DNA of 45,309 nucleotides, from NCBI GenBank assembly GCA_002405915.1, contig DHMS01000026.1, forward strand, positions 1 to 45,309, in the 5' to 3' direction. The DNA is from Christensenella sp. UBA4636 (lineage in GTDB: Bacteria; Bacillota; Clostridia; Christensenellales; Borkfalkiaceae). The notes under the pieces were generated by a model. That model was not told the DNA's origin and made no database searches. It was given only the letters and a program-made list of their open reading frames with translations. Every line of letters begins with the position of its first letter. Position 1 is the first letter of the stretch. Position numbers and translations under genes: made by a program. Shown piece after piece: positions 23,811 to 33,138 of the stretch.

Positions 23811-23841
23811 CGAACAAATACCGGTGATCACTATTTGTTCG
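23811..23841. promoter_or_regulatory. Palindromic operator candidate between regulator and GH3
   Basis: Perfect 10-base arms CGAACAAATA (23811-23820) and TATTTGTTCG (23832-23841) with an 11-base centre that contains a second palindrome, GTGATCAC. It lies about 20 bases upstream of the GH3 -35 sequence, where an activator would bind. Confidence 0.65.
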
Positions 23842-23860
23842 AAAAAATTTTTGTGTCAAT

Positions 23861-23889
23861 TTGTTTGCCGTGCGTAAATAAAATAATAC
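23861..23889 (+). promoter_or_regulatory. Probable promoter of the xyloside operon
   Basis: TTGTTT (23861-23866), 17 bases and TAATAC (23884-23889). Both boxes are weak, which suits a promoter that needs an activator. Confidence 0.45.
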
Positions 23890-23923
23890 TGTCCGGTAAA
23901 CGAAAAAACAGGAGGATAATGAC

Positions 23924-26836
23924 ATGAAAAAAAGTAAGTTGTGGCTTGGTCTCTCCGGCGTTACGAGCGCGCTTTTAACGCTCGTGCTGTCCGGGACGAT
24001 TCTTGCCAATGCAAACGCAATGCTTATCAATGATGTGCTCGGTATTTCTACGGGCGGTCTTGAACTTGTCGGAAGTTCGTATCCGATGGACGATTCCGGC
24101 TACGAAAAGTTGATAAATGACTCTTACGAATACTGCGTCAATCAATTGGAGGAAGGCTCCGTTATGCTTAAAAACGACGGTGCTTTACCGTTAGCCGCAA
24201 ACGAACGCAATGTCACTCTCTTCGGTAACAACAGCGCGCATACGATATATCGCAGCGGCGCGGGCGGTCCTACGCCGAACGACGAATATGTCGTCGATAT
24301 GCAGAAAGCTTTCACCGACGGCGGATTTAAAATCAACAGTAAGCTCTACAAGGCTTACGCTACGAGTGGCGTGAGCGTTTCTCTCACATCTGCGGGTGAA
24401 GTTCCTTCGTCGTTTTATACGAGCGAATTGAAATCGACTTTCGATTCGTATAAAGACGTGGCTATCGTTACTTTTGCCCGTTACGGTACGGAAAACACCG
24501 ACCCGACGAGAGTTGTGGACGGCAGGGCGTATTTGGCACTTTCCAAAAACGAAGAAGACTTACTTAAAATGATAAAGGAAGATTCGAGATTTACTAAGAC
24601 GGTAGTTCTTTTAAACGGCGTTCTTCCGATGGAACTCGATTGGCTTGACGAATACGGCGTTAACGCTTGCATATGGTATGGTAATCCGGGGTATTACGGA
24701 TTGCCCGGCATAGTCAACATTCTTAAAGGCGACGCAAATCCGTCCGGACATACCGTAGAAACTTTTGCGAACAATACGCTTAATTCGCCGGCGATGCGAA
24801 ACTTCGGCGATTACAATTATACGTTTGACGGCTCCGCCGTTGACAATCAATACGGAAGAAAATACGTAGTTTATAAAGAAGGTATTTACGTCGGCTATAA
24901 ATATTACGAAACCCGTTACGAAGATTGCATACTCGAACAAGGCGAAGCAAAATGTGCGGAAGGGGCAACAGAGGGAGAAACAGAGTGGAATTACGCAAAG
25001 GAAGTATCGTTTCCGTTCGGATACGGGTTATCCTATTCGACTTTTACTCAAAAGTTAGATAGTGTGACTTATGACGCGAAAGGCGATACGTTTACTGCAA
25101 AAGTAAAAGTTACGAACACTTCCAACAAAGCGGGAAAAGAAGTAGTTCAGGTTTACGTTCAGACTCCTTATACCGATTACGACAAGGAAAACGGGCTTGA
25201 GAAATCTTCCGTACAGCTTATGGGCTACACTAAGGTAGACGTTCCTGCGGGACAGAGCGTCGACGCGGAAGTGAAGTTCTCACGCTATCTGATGGCTTCT
25301 TACGACGTAAAAGCCGACGGAGGAAAGGGGGCGTACATACTCGAACCGGGCAAGTATTACTTTGCGGTAGGGAACGGCGCGCATGAAGCGCTCAACAACA
25401 TTCTCGCTCAAAAAGGGAAAACCGGAATGTACGACCATAACGGCAAAGCCGTGACGGGTAGTACGGATTGCGTAAAGGAATACGACCCGCAATTAAAGCA
25501 AATCGACGAAAAGACTTACAAAAAGTCTCAATATACGGATAAAGACGTAGAAAACAGATTCGCCGACGCAGACCTTAACTACTGGGCAGACGAAGACCAG
25601 AAGATAACGTATCTTACGAGAAACGATTGGAAGAACACCTTCCCGACGACCGTAACGACGCTTCATGCGAATGAAAGAATAGTAAACGGACTTCGTATGG
25701 ACCAATACAAAAAGACCGCGGAAACTCCTTCGTATAAAGCGATGATAGGGGAAGAAGTCGAAGCCGAACTCGATGAACCGATAGATTTTATCGACATGAA
25801 GAACGTTCCTTTCGACGATGAGAAATGGGATAAGTTTATATCGCAACTTTCTCTCGACGAACTTTGCGTTTCTATTTCGGACGCAAGAGGTATAGCCGCG
25901 GTAGCTACGGTAAATAAGCCGATGAATTCCATTGCGGAAGGTCCCGAAGGTTTGCTTGCAAAATTCAAATACGGCGACAAGCGCGCTTGTACAGGATTTG
26001 CGACGTTACCGACGACTACTGCGACATGGGACCATAAAATGCAAGCCAAATACGGCGAAATGATGGGAGAAGAGGCGTTGTTTTCCGGCGTAGCCATGGT
26101 TAACGCTCCCGGTTGCAACATTATCAGAACTCCTTACGGCAGTCGCGCTTCCGAATATATGTCTGAAGACGGCGTACTCTCTTATTATTCCGTCTCCAAC
26201 GTAATCGGCTCTATGAGAGACAAGGGGCTCATCTGTAACGTTAAGCATTGCTTCCTCAACAACCAAGAAACAAACAGACAAGGCGTTTCCACTTTTGCAA
26301 ACGAACAATCGATAAGAGAAATTTACCTTAAACCTTTCGAGGGCGCGCTCACGAGAGGTAGAAGTATGGGTATCATGACTTCTTATAACCGTATAGGTCT
26401 TCAATATGCGGCTACGCACAAAGTATTGATGAACGACGTTTTACGCGGCGAATGGGGCTATGAAGGTTCTATTATCGACGACGCTTTAACGCAAAGCGCT
26501 TACTACTCGGTCGGAGCCGATATGCTTCTTGCCGGAACGGATATATTCTGCCTTGACGGTCAACGCGGCGCGCAGATTAAATCGTTGATTAAAAAGACCG
26601 ATGACGGCACGCTTGTTAAAGCGTTGCAGAGAGCAAACAAGAGAATATTCTATTCGTTGCTGCATTCGTCGATGGGCGGATCGATAACATCCGATACGAA
26701 GGTTGAAAGTTCGTTGTATTGGTGGCAGGGAATGCTTATCGGAATAGACGCCGTAGTAGGACTTGCGACTTTAGGCGCGATAGCGATGTTTATTGTGACT
26801 GCTTACGTAAAACGCGAAGAAAAGGAGGCTGTGTAA
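23924..26836 (+). CDS. Membrane-anchored GH3 glycosidase in inverted domain order
   Basis: GH3 enzymes remove beta-linked glucose, xylose or related sugars from chain ends. This 970-residue protein has an N-terminal hydrophobic segment (about 5-30), then the alpha/beta sandwich normally found second (from NQLEEGSVMLKNDGALPL), an FnIII-like domain (about 360-450), and only then the TIM-barrel domain (from about 620). It ends in a transmembrane helix (about 930-960) and a short charged tail. Barrel landmarks are KHCFLNNQETNR (Lys774-His775) and NIIRTPYG with Arg735. The nucleophile site reads GSIIDDAL, with Asp853 at the expected place. Glu672 in EGPEG stands where family members usually have Asp (DGP). 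Inverted order is known in rumen clostridial enzymes. It heads the xyloside operon. Confidence 0.9.
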   Translation: MKKSKLWLGLSGVTSALLTLVLSGTILANANAMLINDVLGISTGGLELVGSSYPMDDSGYEKLINDSYEYCVNQLEEGSVMLKNDGALPLAANERNVTLFGNNSAHTIYRSGAGGPTPNDEYVVDMQKAFTDGGFKINSKLYKAYATSGVSVSLTSAGEVPSSFYTSELKSTFDSYKDVAIVTFARYGTENTDPTRVVDGRAYLALSKNEEDLLKMIKEDSRFTKTVVLLNGVLPMELDWLDEYGVNACIWYGNPGYYGLPGIVNILKGDANPSGHTVETFANNTLNSPAMRNFGDYNYTFDGSAVDNQYGRKYVVYKEGIYVGYKYYETRYEDCILEQGEAKCAEGATEGETEWNYAKEVSFPFGYGLSYSTFTQKLDSVTYDAKGDTFTAKVKVTNTSNKAGKEVVQVYVQTPYTDYDKENGLEKSSVQLMGYTKVDVPAGQSVDAEVKFSRYLMASYDVKADGGKGAYILEPGKYYFAVGNGAHEALNNILAQKGKTGMYDHNGKAVTGSTDCVKEYDPQLKQIDEKTYKKSQYTDKDVENRFADADLNYWADEDQKITYLTRNDWKNTFPTTVTTLHANERIVNGLRMDQYKKTAETPSYKAMIGEEVEAELDEPIDFIDMKNVPFDDEKWDKFISQLSLDELCVSISDARGIAAVATVNKPMNSIAEGPEGLLAKFKYGDKRACTGFATLPTTTATWDHKMQAKYGEMMGEEALFSGVAMVNAPGCNIIRTPYGSRASEYMSEDGVLSYYSVSNVIGSMRDKGLICNVKHCFLNNQETNRQGVSTFANEQSIREIYLKPFEGALTRGRSMGIMTSYNRIGLQYAATHKVLMNDVLRGEWGYEGSIIDDALTQSAYYSVGADMLLAGTDIFCLDGQRGAQIKSLIKKTDDGTLVKALQRANKRIFYSLLHSSMGGSITSDTKVESSLYWWQGMLIGIDAVVGLATLGAIAMFIVTAYVKREEKEAV

Positions 26837-26839
26837 GCT

Positions 26840-27265
26840 ATGAACGTTAAAGAAATCATGAAAAACAAGGGATTAGGCTATTATGTTTCTGCGGCGGCTT
26901 CTTTAGCTGCGCTTGTAATGGCGATTATAGTGCTTGCTACACAGAGTTGGGTTATTCCTCGCGCGGCGGAAGGCGGTTATCTTATAGCCGTTCCTCTTTT
27001 GGTCGGCGTTGTTTTGCAGGTGGCGTTCACTTTCGTACCGGTAAGATTCGCTTCGGTTTTGTCGGTAATCAGTTACGGAATCGCTCTCGGTATTACTATA
27101 AACAAAGTTCCTAACGCCATAGCGGATTATATCAATAAAGTGGCGTATACCGGCGGTGACTTCGGAATGTGCATATTCTATTTGGTAGCCATATTGTTAA
27201 TAACGGTTGCCGTCGTCGTTTCTTGCTTTATGGACCAGACGAAAGACGGAAAAACCGCGATATGA
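26840..27265 (+). CDS. Small four-helix membrane protein beside GH3
   Basis: The 141-residue protein has four hydrophobic helices (about 14-35, 47-66, 70-87 and 110-133) joined by short loops, and a polar C-terminus. There are no charged residues inside the helices and no known transport motif. The gene starts three bases after the GH3 stop, and its ribosome-binding site AAAGGAGG lies within the end of GH3, so the two are made together. It may hold or assist the membrane-anchored GH3; this is inference from position. Confidence 0.8.
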   Translation: MNVKEIMKNKGLGYYVSAAASLAALVMAIIVLATQSWVIPRAAEGGYLIAVPLLVGVVLQVAFTFVPVRFASVLSVISYGIALGITINKVPNAIADYINKVAYTGGDFGMCIFYLVAILLITVAVVVSCFMDQTKDGKTAI

Positions 27266-27282
27266 TAACGGAGGGAAATAAA

Positions 27283-28704
27283 ATGAAAAATAAGTTACTT
27301 GTAGTTTTTTCGCTTGTTTTTACGATCTGTCTCGCTTTTGCGCTTTTTACCGGTTGCGGACCTAAACAGCCCGAAGAGGAAGGCGGTGAAACGGAAGTAG
27401 TGTATACGGAAAAGACTAATCCGTATAGCAAGCTTACATGGGAACAATACGGCACTTTCGGAACGCCGTCTTTTAACGACTTTGCAACTCCCGTTTTGTA
27501 TCAGTTCGAAGGTTCTTATTCGGAAGCGTATCAAGGCGACTATTCGAGAGAATATCTGTATCTTAACTGTTATAGAGACGGCTTTTTATACGGAACTCTC
27601 GGCGGAAGCGGTATTTACGGATATTGGACTAATCGCGATAATCGTGACAGAGAACAATTTGTATTGCATATTTTAAGGCACGGTAACGCCGAATACAATC
27701 AAGGCGTTTACGATATGCTTGCGGAAAAGGTCGAAGACCCTAACGATTATTACGAATACTCTTCGAGCTTTATATGGGATAGGAGCTGGGGTATAAGAAG
27801 CGTGCTTATTTTCGGCTATAAGTATACTTCCGTTACGGAAATGACTATCGACGCAAGCGCGGCTAAAACCGAATATCTGATGGGTGAAAATCTCGATACC
27901 GAGGGGTTGAAGATAACGATTAAAAGAGAAAACGGCAAAACGACTCAACTCGATAATCTCACTTCCGTCAACGGCGTTAGATTTTTAGGTTTCGATTCGA
28001 ACACTGAATCCGACGCAAATGTCGTTTATGTGAGGTATCGCGACGCAGTCGGCACGTTTACGGTAAAGATAAAGGCCGCCGTTTATTCCGGTAAACTTAA
28101 ATATGACGATAACGAAGTCGACGGTAGCGTTAAAATAACTTCTTCCACCGCTTGTACCGTTACTTTTGCCGGCAATACCATAAAAGCAAAATACACAAAA
28201 TCCGATGTGACGGGAAGAACGGTTTATACTCTTGTCGCGCCCGGCGAAGACGACGATTTCGAACTCGGCGTTTCGGAAGAAGTGTGGTCTAAGCTCGGAA
28301 AGAGAATTATTCTCGATATAGACGAAGAAACCGGCGAATATACGCTTGAACCTTTCAACATTGTGATGTATACTATTCCTTGGGATAATTATCCCGGATA
28401 TAGCGGGAACGTAAGAAACGATTTCGAAGTTCTTTCTAAAGGCGCACCGGGCGGCGGAACGACTTATCGTTACATTTACCTCGATACGGCTAAAGGCGAA
28501 GCAACGCTTACTTACAAATATTGGTATGATTCGAACACCGATACTTTTGTAATGAAGTACACTCTCAAAGACGGTATATTGACATTCACCGAACTCGTTT
28601 CGTCCGAGGTCGGCGGTAGCGGAGCTTCTTACGACAATTTGTATAAAGAATACAGAATTATCGACGACACGTACGCAATCGGAACACACGTAAAACTTTC
28701 TTAA
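27283..28704 (+). CDS. Lipoprotein with bacterial Ig-like domain
   Basis: The 473-residue protein starts at 27283 behind GGAGGG. A signal peptide ends in lipobox FTGC at about residue 22. Residues 185-265 form an Ig-like (BIg3-type) domain: MTIDASAAKTEYLMGENLD, then LKITIKRENGKTTQL and VVYVRYRDAVGTFTVKIK. The rest is rich in aromatic residues and beta strands and does not match a family I know. The position between a membrane GH3 and a GH43 suggests a surface carbohydrate-binding role; binding is not shown by any motif. A strong stem follows the stop codon. Confidence 0.82.
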   Translation: MKNKLLVVFSLVFTICLAFALFTGCGPKQPEEEGGETEVVYTEKTNPYSKLTWEQYGTFGTPSFNDFATPVLYQFEGSYSEAYQGDYSREYLYLNCYRDGFLYGTLGGSGIYGYWTNRDNRDREQFVLHILRHGNAEYNQGVYDMLAEKVEDPNDYYEYSSSFIWDRSWGIRSVLIFGYKYTSVTEMTIDASAAKTEYLMGENLDTEGLKITIKRENGKTTQLDNLTSVNGVRFLGFDSNTESDANVVYVRYRDAVGTFTVKIKAAVYSGKLKYDDNEVDGSVKITSSTACTVTFAGNTIKAKYTKSDVTGRTVYTLVAPGEDDDFELGVSEEVWSKLGKRIILDIDEETGEYTLEPFNIVMYTIPWDNYPGYSGNVRNDFEVLSKGAPGGGTTYRYIYLDTAKGEATLTYKYWYDSNTDTFVMKYTLKDGILTFTELVSSEVGGSGASYDNLYKEYRIIDDTYAIGTHVKLS

Positions 28705-28714
28705 ATTTTCTGTT

Positions 28715-28743
28715 CGTACCCGACGGTATTACCGTCGGGTACG
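28715..28743 (+). other. Strong intercistronic stem in the xyloside operon
   Basis: Twelve-base perfect arms CGTACCCGACGG and CCGTCGGGTACG with a five-base loop TATTA. It is followed by ATAAAAAGG and not by a T-tract. It lies 15 bases before the GH43 start, so it is more likely a processing or stability element, or a weak terminator that lowers downstream expression. Confidence 0.7.
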
Positions 28744-28758
28744 ATAAAAAGGTACAAA

Positions 28759-30183
28759 ATGAAACAAGTATTTAATCCTTATCTTCCTTCTTACGAATAT
28801 ATCCCGGACGGGGAGCCGCACGTTTTCGGCGACAGAGTGTATATTTACGGCTCGCACGATAAGTTCAACGGAAAGTTCTTTTGCATGAACGATTACGTTT
28901 GCTATTCCGCACCCGTAAACGACCTTAAAGACTGGCGTTACGAGGGCGTTATCTGGAAAAAGGCGAACGACCCCGAAAAAAAGGGACTTATTCTCAACCA
29001 GATGTACGCGCCCGACGTTGTCGAGGGCAACGACGGCAAGTATTACCTTTATTATTTTATCGCTAATCAGGGTACGATAGGCGTTGCCGTTTGCGACGCG
29101 CCCGCGGGAGAGTATAAGTATCTCGGTCGCGTCAGATACCCGGACGGTAAGATTTTGGGGCGGAACGGAGAAAAGGACGCGCACCAGTTCGACCCGGGAG
29201 TGTTTAAGGACGACGACGGGAAAATCTACTTATACACGGGTTTTGCGCCCAAGTCGCCTAATATCTTCACGCGGTTTAAGCCCGTCAACACGCACGGCGC
29301 GTTCGGCGCGGAGCTTGAAAGCGATATGCTCACGATAAAGCTTCCGACGGCGAGGATAGCTAAATCTCAACACTGTTCGGCGGGTACGGGGTACGAAGGA
29401 CACGAGTTTTTCGAGGCTTCGTCCATGCGCAAGTTTGGCGGAAAGTATTACTTTATATATTCTTCCGTTTTAGGTCACGAGCTGTGCTATGCGATAGGCG
29501 ATTCTCCGCTCGGCGAGTTTAAGTACGGCGGAACGCTCGTGTCGATAGGCGACGTCGGAATAAGCGAAAAGCCGACGAATTATCTCGGCAACACTCATGG
29601 CAGCGTTGAAAAAATAGGCGATAAATACTATGTTTTCTACCATAGACAGACCAATAGGCACTGTCATTCGCGCCAGGCTTGCGCGGAGGAAATAACGCTC
29701 AACGCGGACGGAACGTTTACGCAGGCGGAAGTTACTTCTTGCGGGCTTAACGGCGGACCGCTCGACGGAAAAGGCGAATACGAAGCGCGCATTGCTTGCA
29801 ACCTTATGAGCAAGAAAGGCGTTAAGTTTTACACGTGCAAAACGCCCGCGGGCATTCACCCGTACTTTACGCAAAGCGGCGGCGACAGAGAATACGACGG
29901 CGACCAGTATATCGCAAATTTTTGTGACGGCGCGACGGCGGGTTTCAAGTATTTCAAGTTCGAAAACGCGAAGAGCGTTTCGGTGAAAATCCGAGGCAGG
30001 GCGCACGGCGAAATGCTTGTTTTAGGCAAAGAGAAAAAGGAAGTCGCAAAAATAAAAATAGATGTCGACGGCGGAACGAAAGAATTTTCTTCTTTGCTTA
30101 ATATCGCGGACGGAGTAAGCCCGCTGTACTTTACTTTCCGCGGAAAAGGCAAATTTGATTTTATAAGCTTTAAATTAGACTGA
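28759..30183 (+). CDS. GH43 glycosidase (beta-xylosidase or arabinofuranosidase type)
   Basis: The 474-residue protein has a GH43 five-bladed propeller: Asp17 in IPDGEPH as base, MYAPDVV carrying the second Asp, FDPGVF, and Glu219 in FEASSMRKF as acid. Residues about 340-474 form a beta-rich C-terminal domain (CDGATAGFKYFKF, then VKIRGRAHGEMLVLG) like the CBM6-type module of many GH43 enzymes. There is no signal peptide, so it acts in the cytosol on imported oligosaccharides. It is followed 14 bases later by xylA, which suggests that xylose is the product. Confidence 0.9.
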   Translation: MKQVFNPYLPSYEYIPDGEPHVFGDRVYIYGSHDKFNGKFFCMNDYVCYSAPVNDLKDWRYEGVIWKKANDPEKKGLILNQMYAPDVVEGNDGKYYLYYFIANQGTIGVAVCDAPAGEYKYLGRVRYPDGKILGRNGEKDAHQFDPGVFKDDDGKIYLYTGFAPKSPNIFTRFKPVNTHGAFGAELESDMLTIKLPTARIAKSQHCSAGTGYEGHEFFEASSMRKFGGKYYFIYSSVLGHELCYAIGDSPLGEFKYGGTLVSIGDVGISEKPTNYLGNTHGSVEKIGDKYYVFYHRQTNRHCHSRQACAEEITLNADGTFTQAEVTSCGLNGGPLDGKGEYEARIACNLMSKKGVKFYTCKTPAGIHPYFTQSGGDREYDGDQYIANFCDGATAGFKYFKFENAKSVSVKIRGRAHGEMLVLGKEKKEVAKIKIDVDGGTKEFSSLLNIADGVSPLYFTFRGKGKFDFISFKLD

Positions 30184-30197
30184 CGAGGTAAATATTT

Positions 30198-31499
30198 ATG
30201 AAATACGATAACAAAAAGATTGTTTTTGAAGGAACGAAAAGCAAAAATCCTTTTGCGTTCCGCTACTACGACCCCGAAAAAATCGTTGCGGGAAAAAAGA
30301 TGAAAGACCACTTGAAATTTGCGATGAGTTACTGGCACACCGTAAACGCTTCCGGCACGGATATGTTCGGCGGCGACACGATGGACAAAACTTTCGGGCT
30401 TAGCGGAATGGAAATGTGCAAAAAGAAAGCCGATTTTGCCTTCGATTTAATGCAAAAGCTCGGTATCGAATACTACTGCTTCCATGACGTGGACGTTGCG
30501 CCCGAGGGCAAAACGCTTGCGGAAAGCGTTAAAAACCTCGAAGAAATGACGGACTACTTGCTCGAAAAACAGAAAGAAACCGGCATAAAGCTTTTGTGGG
30601 CGACGGCGAATATGTTCGGCGACAAAAAGTTTATGGCGGGCGCGGGAACTTCGCCTTTTGCGGATGTTTTTGCCGTTGCCGCAGGCAAAGTCAAAGCGGC
30701 GATAGACGCGGCAATCAAGCTCGGCGCGACGGGTTATGTTTTCTGGGGCGGAAGAGAGGGCTACGACACTCTTTTAAACACCGATATGGGTTTGGAACTC
30801 GATAACCTTGCAAGGCTTTTGACTATGGCGCGCGATTACGCAAGGACGAAAGGCTTTAAGGGCGATTTTTATATCGAACCAAAGCCTAAGGAACCGACTA
30901 AGCATCAGTACGACTTCGACGTTGCGACTTGCGCTAACTTTTTAAGAAAATATAATCTCTTAAACGATTTCAGGGTAAACATCGAAGCAAACCACGCAAC
31001 GCTTGCGGGGCATACTTTCCAGCATGAATTGCGTACGGCGCGCGTAAACGGCATTTTCGGCTCGATAGACGCAAACCAAGGCGATTTACTGCTCGGCTGG
31101 GATACCGACCAGTTCCCGACCAACGTTTACGAAACGACCGCTTGCATGTACGAAGTTTTGAAAGCCGGCGGATTTACTAACGGCGGGCTTAACTTCGACG
31201 CGAAGGCGCGCAGACAGTCCAACACGTTTGAAGATATATTTTTGTCTTACATAGCGGGCATGGACTCGTTCGCACTCGGACTTATAAAAGCCCAAGCGAT
31301 AATCGACGACGGGCGTATCGACGAATTCAAGAAAGAGAGATATTCGTCATACGAAAGCGGTATCGGCAAGAGCATAATAGACGGTAGAGAAACGCTCGAA
31401 AGCCTTGCGAAGTACGCCGCCGACCTTACCGACGTAAAGGCAGAATCGGGCAGACAGGAATATCTTGAAAACGTGTTGAACGACATACTTTTCGGTTAA
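30198..31499 (+). CDS. xylA: Xylose isomerase
   Basis: The enzyme interconverts D-xylose and D-xylulose with two divalent metals. The 433-residue protein has the catalytic His96 in YCFHDVD, the signature VFWGGREGYDTL, metal Glu227 in FYIEPKPKEPTKHQYD, and NIEANHATLAGHTFQHE with the second metal site. The length fits class II XylA of Firmicutes. A ribosome-binding site (GAGG) lies shortly upstream. The xylulokinase gene begins one base after its stop. Confidence 0.97.
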   Translation: MKYDNKKIVFEGTKSKNPFAFRYYDPEKIVAGKKMKDHLKFAMSYWHTVNASGTDMFGGDTMDKTFGLSGMEMCKKKADFAFDLMQKLGIEYYCFHDVDVAPEGKTLAESVKNLEEMTDYLLEKQKETGIKLLWATANMFGDKKFMAGAGTSPFADVFAVAAGKVKAAIDAAIKLGATGYVFWGGREGYDTLLNTDMGLELDNLARLLTMARDYARTKGFKGDFYIEPKPKEPTKHQYDFDVATCANFLRKYNLLNDFRVNIEANHATLAGHTFQHELRTARVNGIFGSIDANQGDLLLGWDTDQFPTNVYETTACMYEVLKAGGFTNGGLNFDAKARRQSNTFEDIFLSYIAGMDSFALGLIKAQAIIDDGRIDEFKKERYSSYESGIGKSIIDGRETLESLAKYAADLTDVKAESGRQEYLENVLNDILFG

Positions 31500-31500
31500 A

Positions 31501-32952
31501 ATGTATTATATAGGAATAGACCTCGGAACGAGTGCGGTTAAGGGTATACTATGCGACGAAAACGGCGCGGTTTTGAGAGAAAACAGTAAAACTTACCCCG
31601 TGTTCTACCCTTGCGACGGGTGGAGCGAGCAAAACCCCGAGGACTGGTTTTTCGCCGTTAACTATCTTATAGACGAACTTTCCGACGGCGTGGAAGAAAA
31701 AATAGCCGCGCTTTCCGTCGGCGGGCAAATGCATGGGCTTGTTGTTTTAGACGAAAACGACAACGTAGTGCGCCCGTGTATTTTGTGGAACGACGGCAGA
31801 ACGGAAAAGCAAACGCGGTACTTAAACGAAGTCGTCGGCAAAGAATTTCTTTCCGAAAACACCGCGAATATCGCCTTTGCCGGCTTTACTGCGCCCAAGC
31901 TTTTGTGGATAGAAGAAAACGAACCGGAAAACTTCAAAAAAATACGCAAAATAATGTTGCCCAAGGACTATATCGCATACAGATTGACGGGTAGCTTCAC
32001 TACCGATTTTTCCGACGCTTCGGGTACGCTCTTTCTTGACGTAAAAAATAAGTGCTGGTCGCAAAAAATGCTTGATATCCTGCATATAGACCGACTTTTG
32101 CTCCCTAAGCTTAAAGAAAGTTACGAAGTTATAGGGCGGATAAAGGACGGGTTTAAGTTGAAAGGCGTTCTCGTTGCGGCGGGTGCGGGCGACAATGCCG
32201 CTGCGGCGATAGGCACGGGAACGGTTAAAAACGGCGCGACGAACATTTCGCTCGGCACGTCCGGCACGGTGTTCACCGCTTGCGATAAGTTTTCCGTAGA
32301 CAAAAACAATTCTTTGCACGCTTTCTGTCACGCAAACGGCAAGTATCACCTTATGGGCTGTATACTTTCGGCGGCAAGCGCGAACAAATGGTGGATTGAA
32401 GATATCTTGCATAGCAAAGATTACGAGGGTGAAGTCGCTTGCGTAAGCGAAAAAACGGGAGAAAACGGCGTATATTTTTTGCCGTATCTTATGGGCGAAA
32501 GAAGCCCGCATAACGACGTAAACGCCCGCGGTGCGTTTATCGGTATGCGGCTCGATACCACGCGGCAAGAACTTTCGCTTGCCGTTTTAGAGGGCGTTGC
32601 TTTTGCTCTGCGCGATTGCGTGGAAGCGGCAAGAAGTTCGGGGTTAAAGATAAGCGCGGCAACTCTTTGCGGCGGCGGGGCGAAAAGTCCGCTGTGGCGG
32701 AGAATAATCGCGGACGTTCTCGATGCGGAAATAATAATCCCGGAAGTAGAACAAGGACCCGGGTACGGCGCGGCGATGCTTGCAATGGTTGCGGCGGGCG
32801 AATATTCTTCGGTCGAAGAAGCCGTCGAAAAAATAGTAAAGACAAAGGAACGCGTCGCGCCGAATAAAGAAAAAGTTGCTTTGTACGATAAAAAATACAA
32901 GGTTTTTAAGTCTCTTTATCCAAGCCTGAAAGAAGTCTTTAAAACAATGTAG
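31501..32952 (+). CDS. xylB: Xylulokinase
   Basis: The enzyme phosphorylates D-xylulose to xylulose-5-phosphate, which enters the pentose phosphate pathway. The 483-residue FGGY-family protein begins with the phosphate-binding YIGIDLGTSAVKG and has MHGLVVLD, AAGAGDNAAAAIGTG, the FGGY signature GEVACVSEKTG region and a second ATP-binding element LCGGGAKSPLWRRI. No Shine-Dalgarno sequence is visible before the ATG, and the start lies one base from the xylA stop, so translation probably depends on coupling to xylA. A terminator follows. Confidence 0.96.
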   Translation: MYYIGIDLGTSAVKGILCDENGAVLRENSKTYPVFYPCDGWSEQNPEDWFFAVNYLIDELSDGVEEKIAALSVGGQMHGLVVLDENDNVVRPCILWNDGRTEKQTRYLNEVVGKEFLSENTANIAFAGFTAPKLLWIEENEPENFKKIRKIMLPKDYIAYRLTGSFTTDFSDASGTLFLDVKNKCWSQKMLDILHIDRLLLPKLKESYEVIGRIKDGFKLKGVLVAAGAGDNAAAAIGTGTVKNGATNISLGTSGTVFTACDKFSVDKNNSLHAFCHANGKYHLMGCILSAASANKWWIEDILHSKDYEGEVACVSEKTGENGVYFLPYLMGERSPHNDVNARGAFIGMRLDTTRQELSLAVLEGVAFALRDCVEAARSSGLKISAATLCGGGAKSPLWRRIIADVLDAEIIIPEVEQGPGYGAAMLAMVAAGEYSSVEEAVEKIVKTKERVAPNKEKVALYDKKYKVFKSLYPSLKEVFKTM

Positions 32953-33002
32953 AGTTTTAGTTCTTTGTGTTCATATTCATTCCTTTCGTTCGTGACGAAC
33001 GG

Positions 33003-33041
33003 AAAGCCGAGGCAAGCGAAAAACGCAAGCCTCGGCTTTTT
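33003..33041 (+). terminator. Terminator of the xyloside operon
   Basis: Eleven-base arms AAAGCCGAGGC and GCCTCGGCTTT around a 15-base loop that itself can pair (GCG with CGC), followed by a T-run. Confidence 0.85.
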
Positions 33042-33080
33042 GTAAGTATTCGCTCTATCCGATAATTCTGCTTAAAGGTA

Positions 33081-33109
33081 TTGACAAAAAGCTGATAAAA
33101 TGGTATTAT
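33081..33109 (+). promoter_or_regulatory. Promoter of the 33139 gene
   Basis: Perfect TTGACA (33081-33086), 17 bases and TATTAT (33104-33109). Confidence 0.75.
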
Positions 33110-33138
33110 TTTATTGAAATAATTAAACGGAGCCGCAT

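Noticed and set aside
31822..32568. 248-codon minus-strand frame inside xylB
   Set aside because: Antisense to xylulokinase, no family features.
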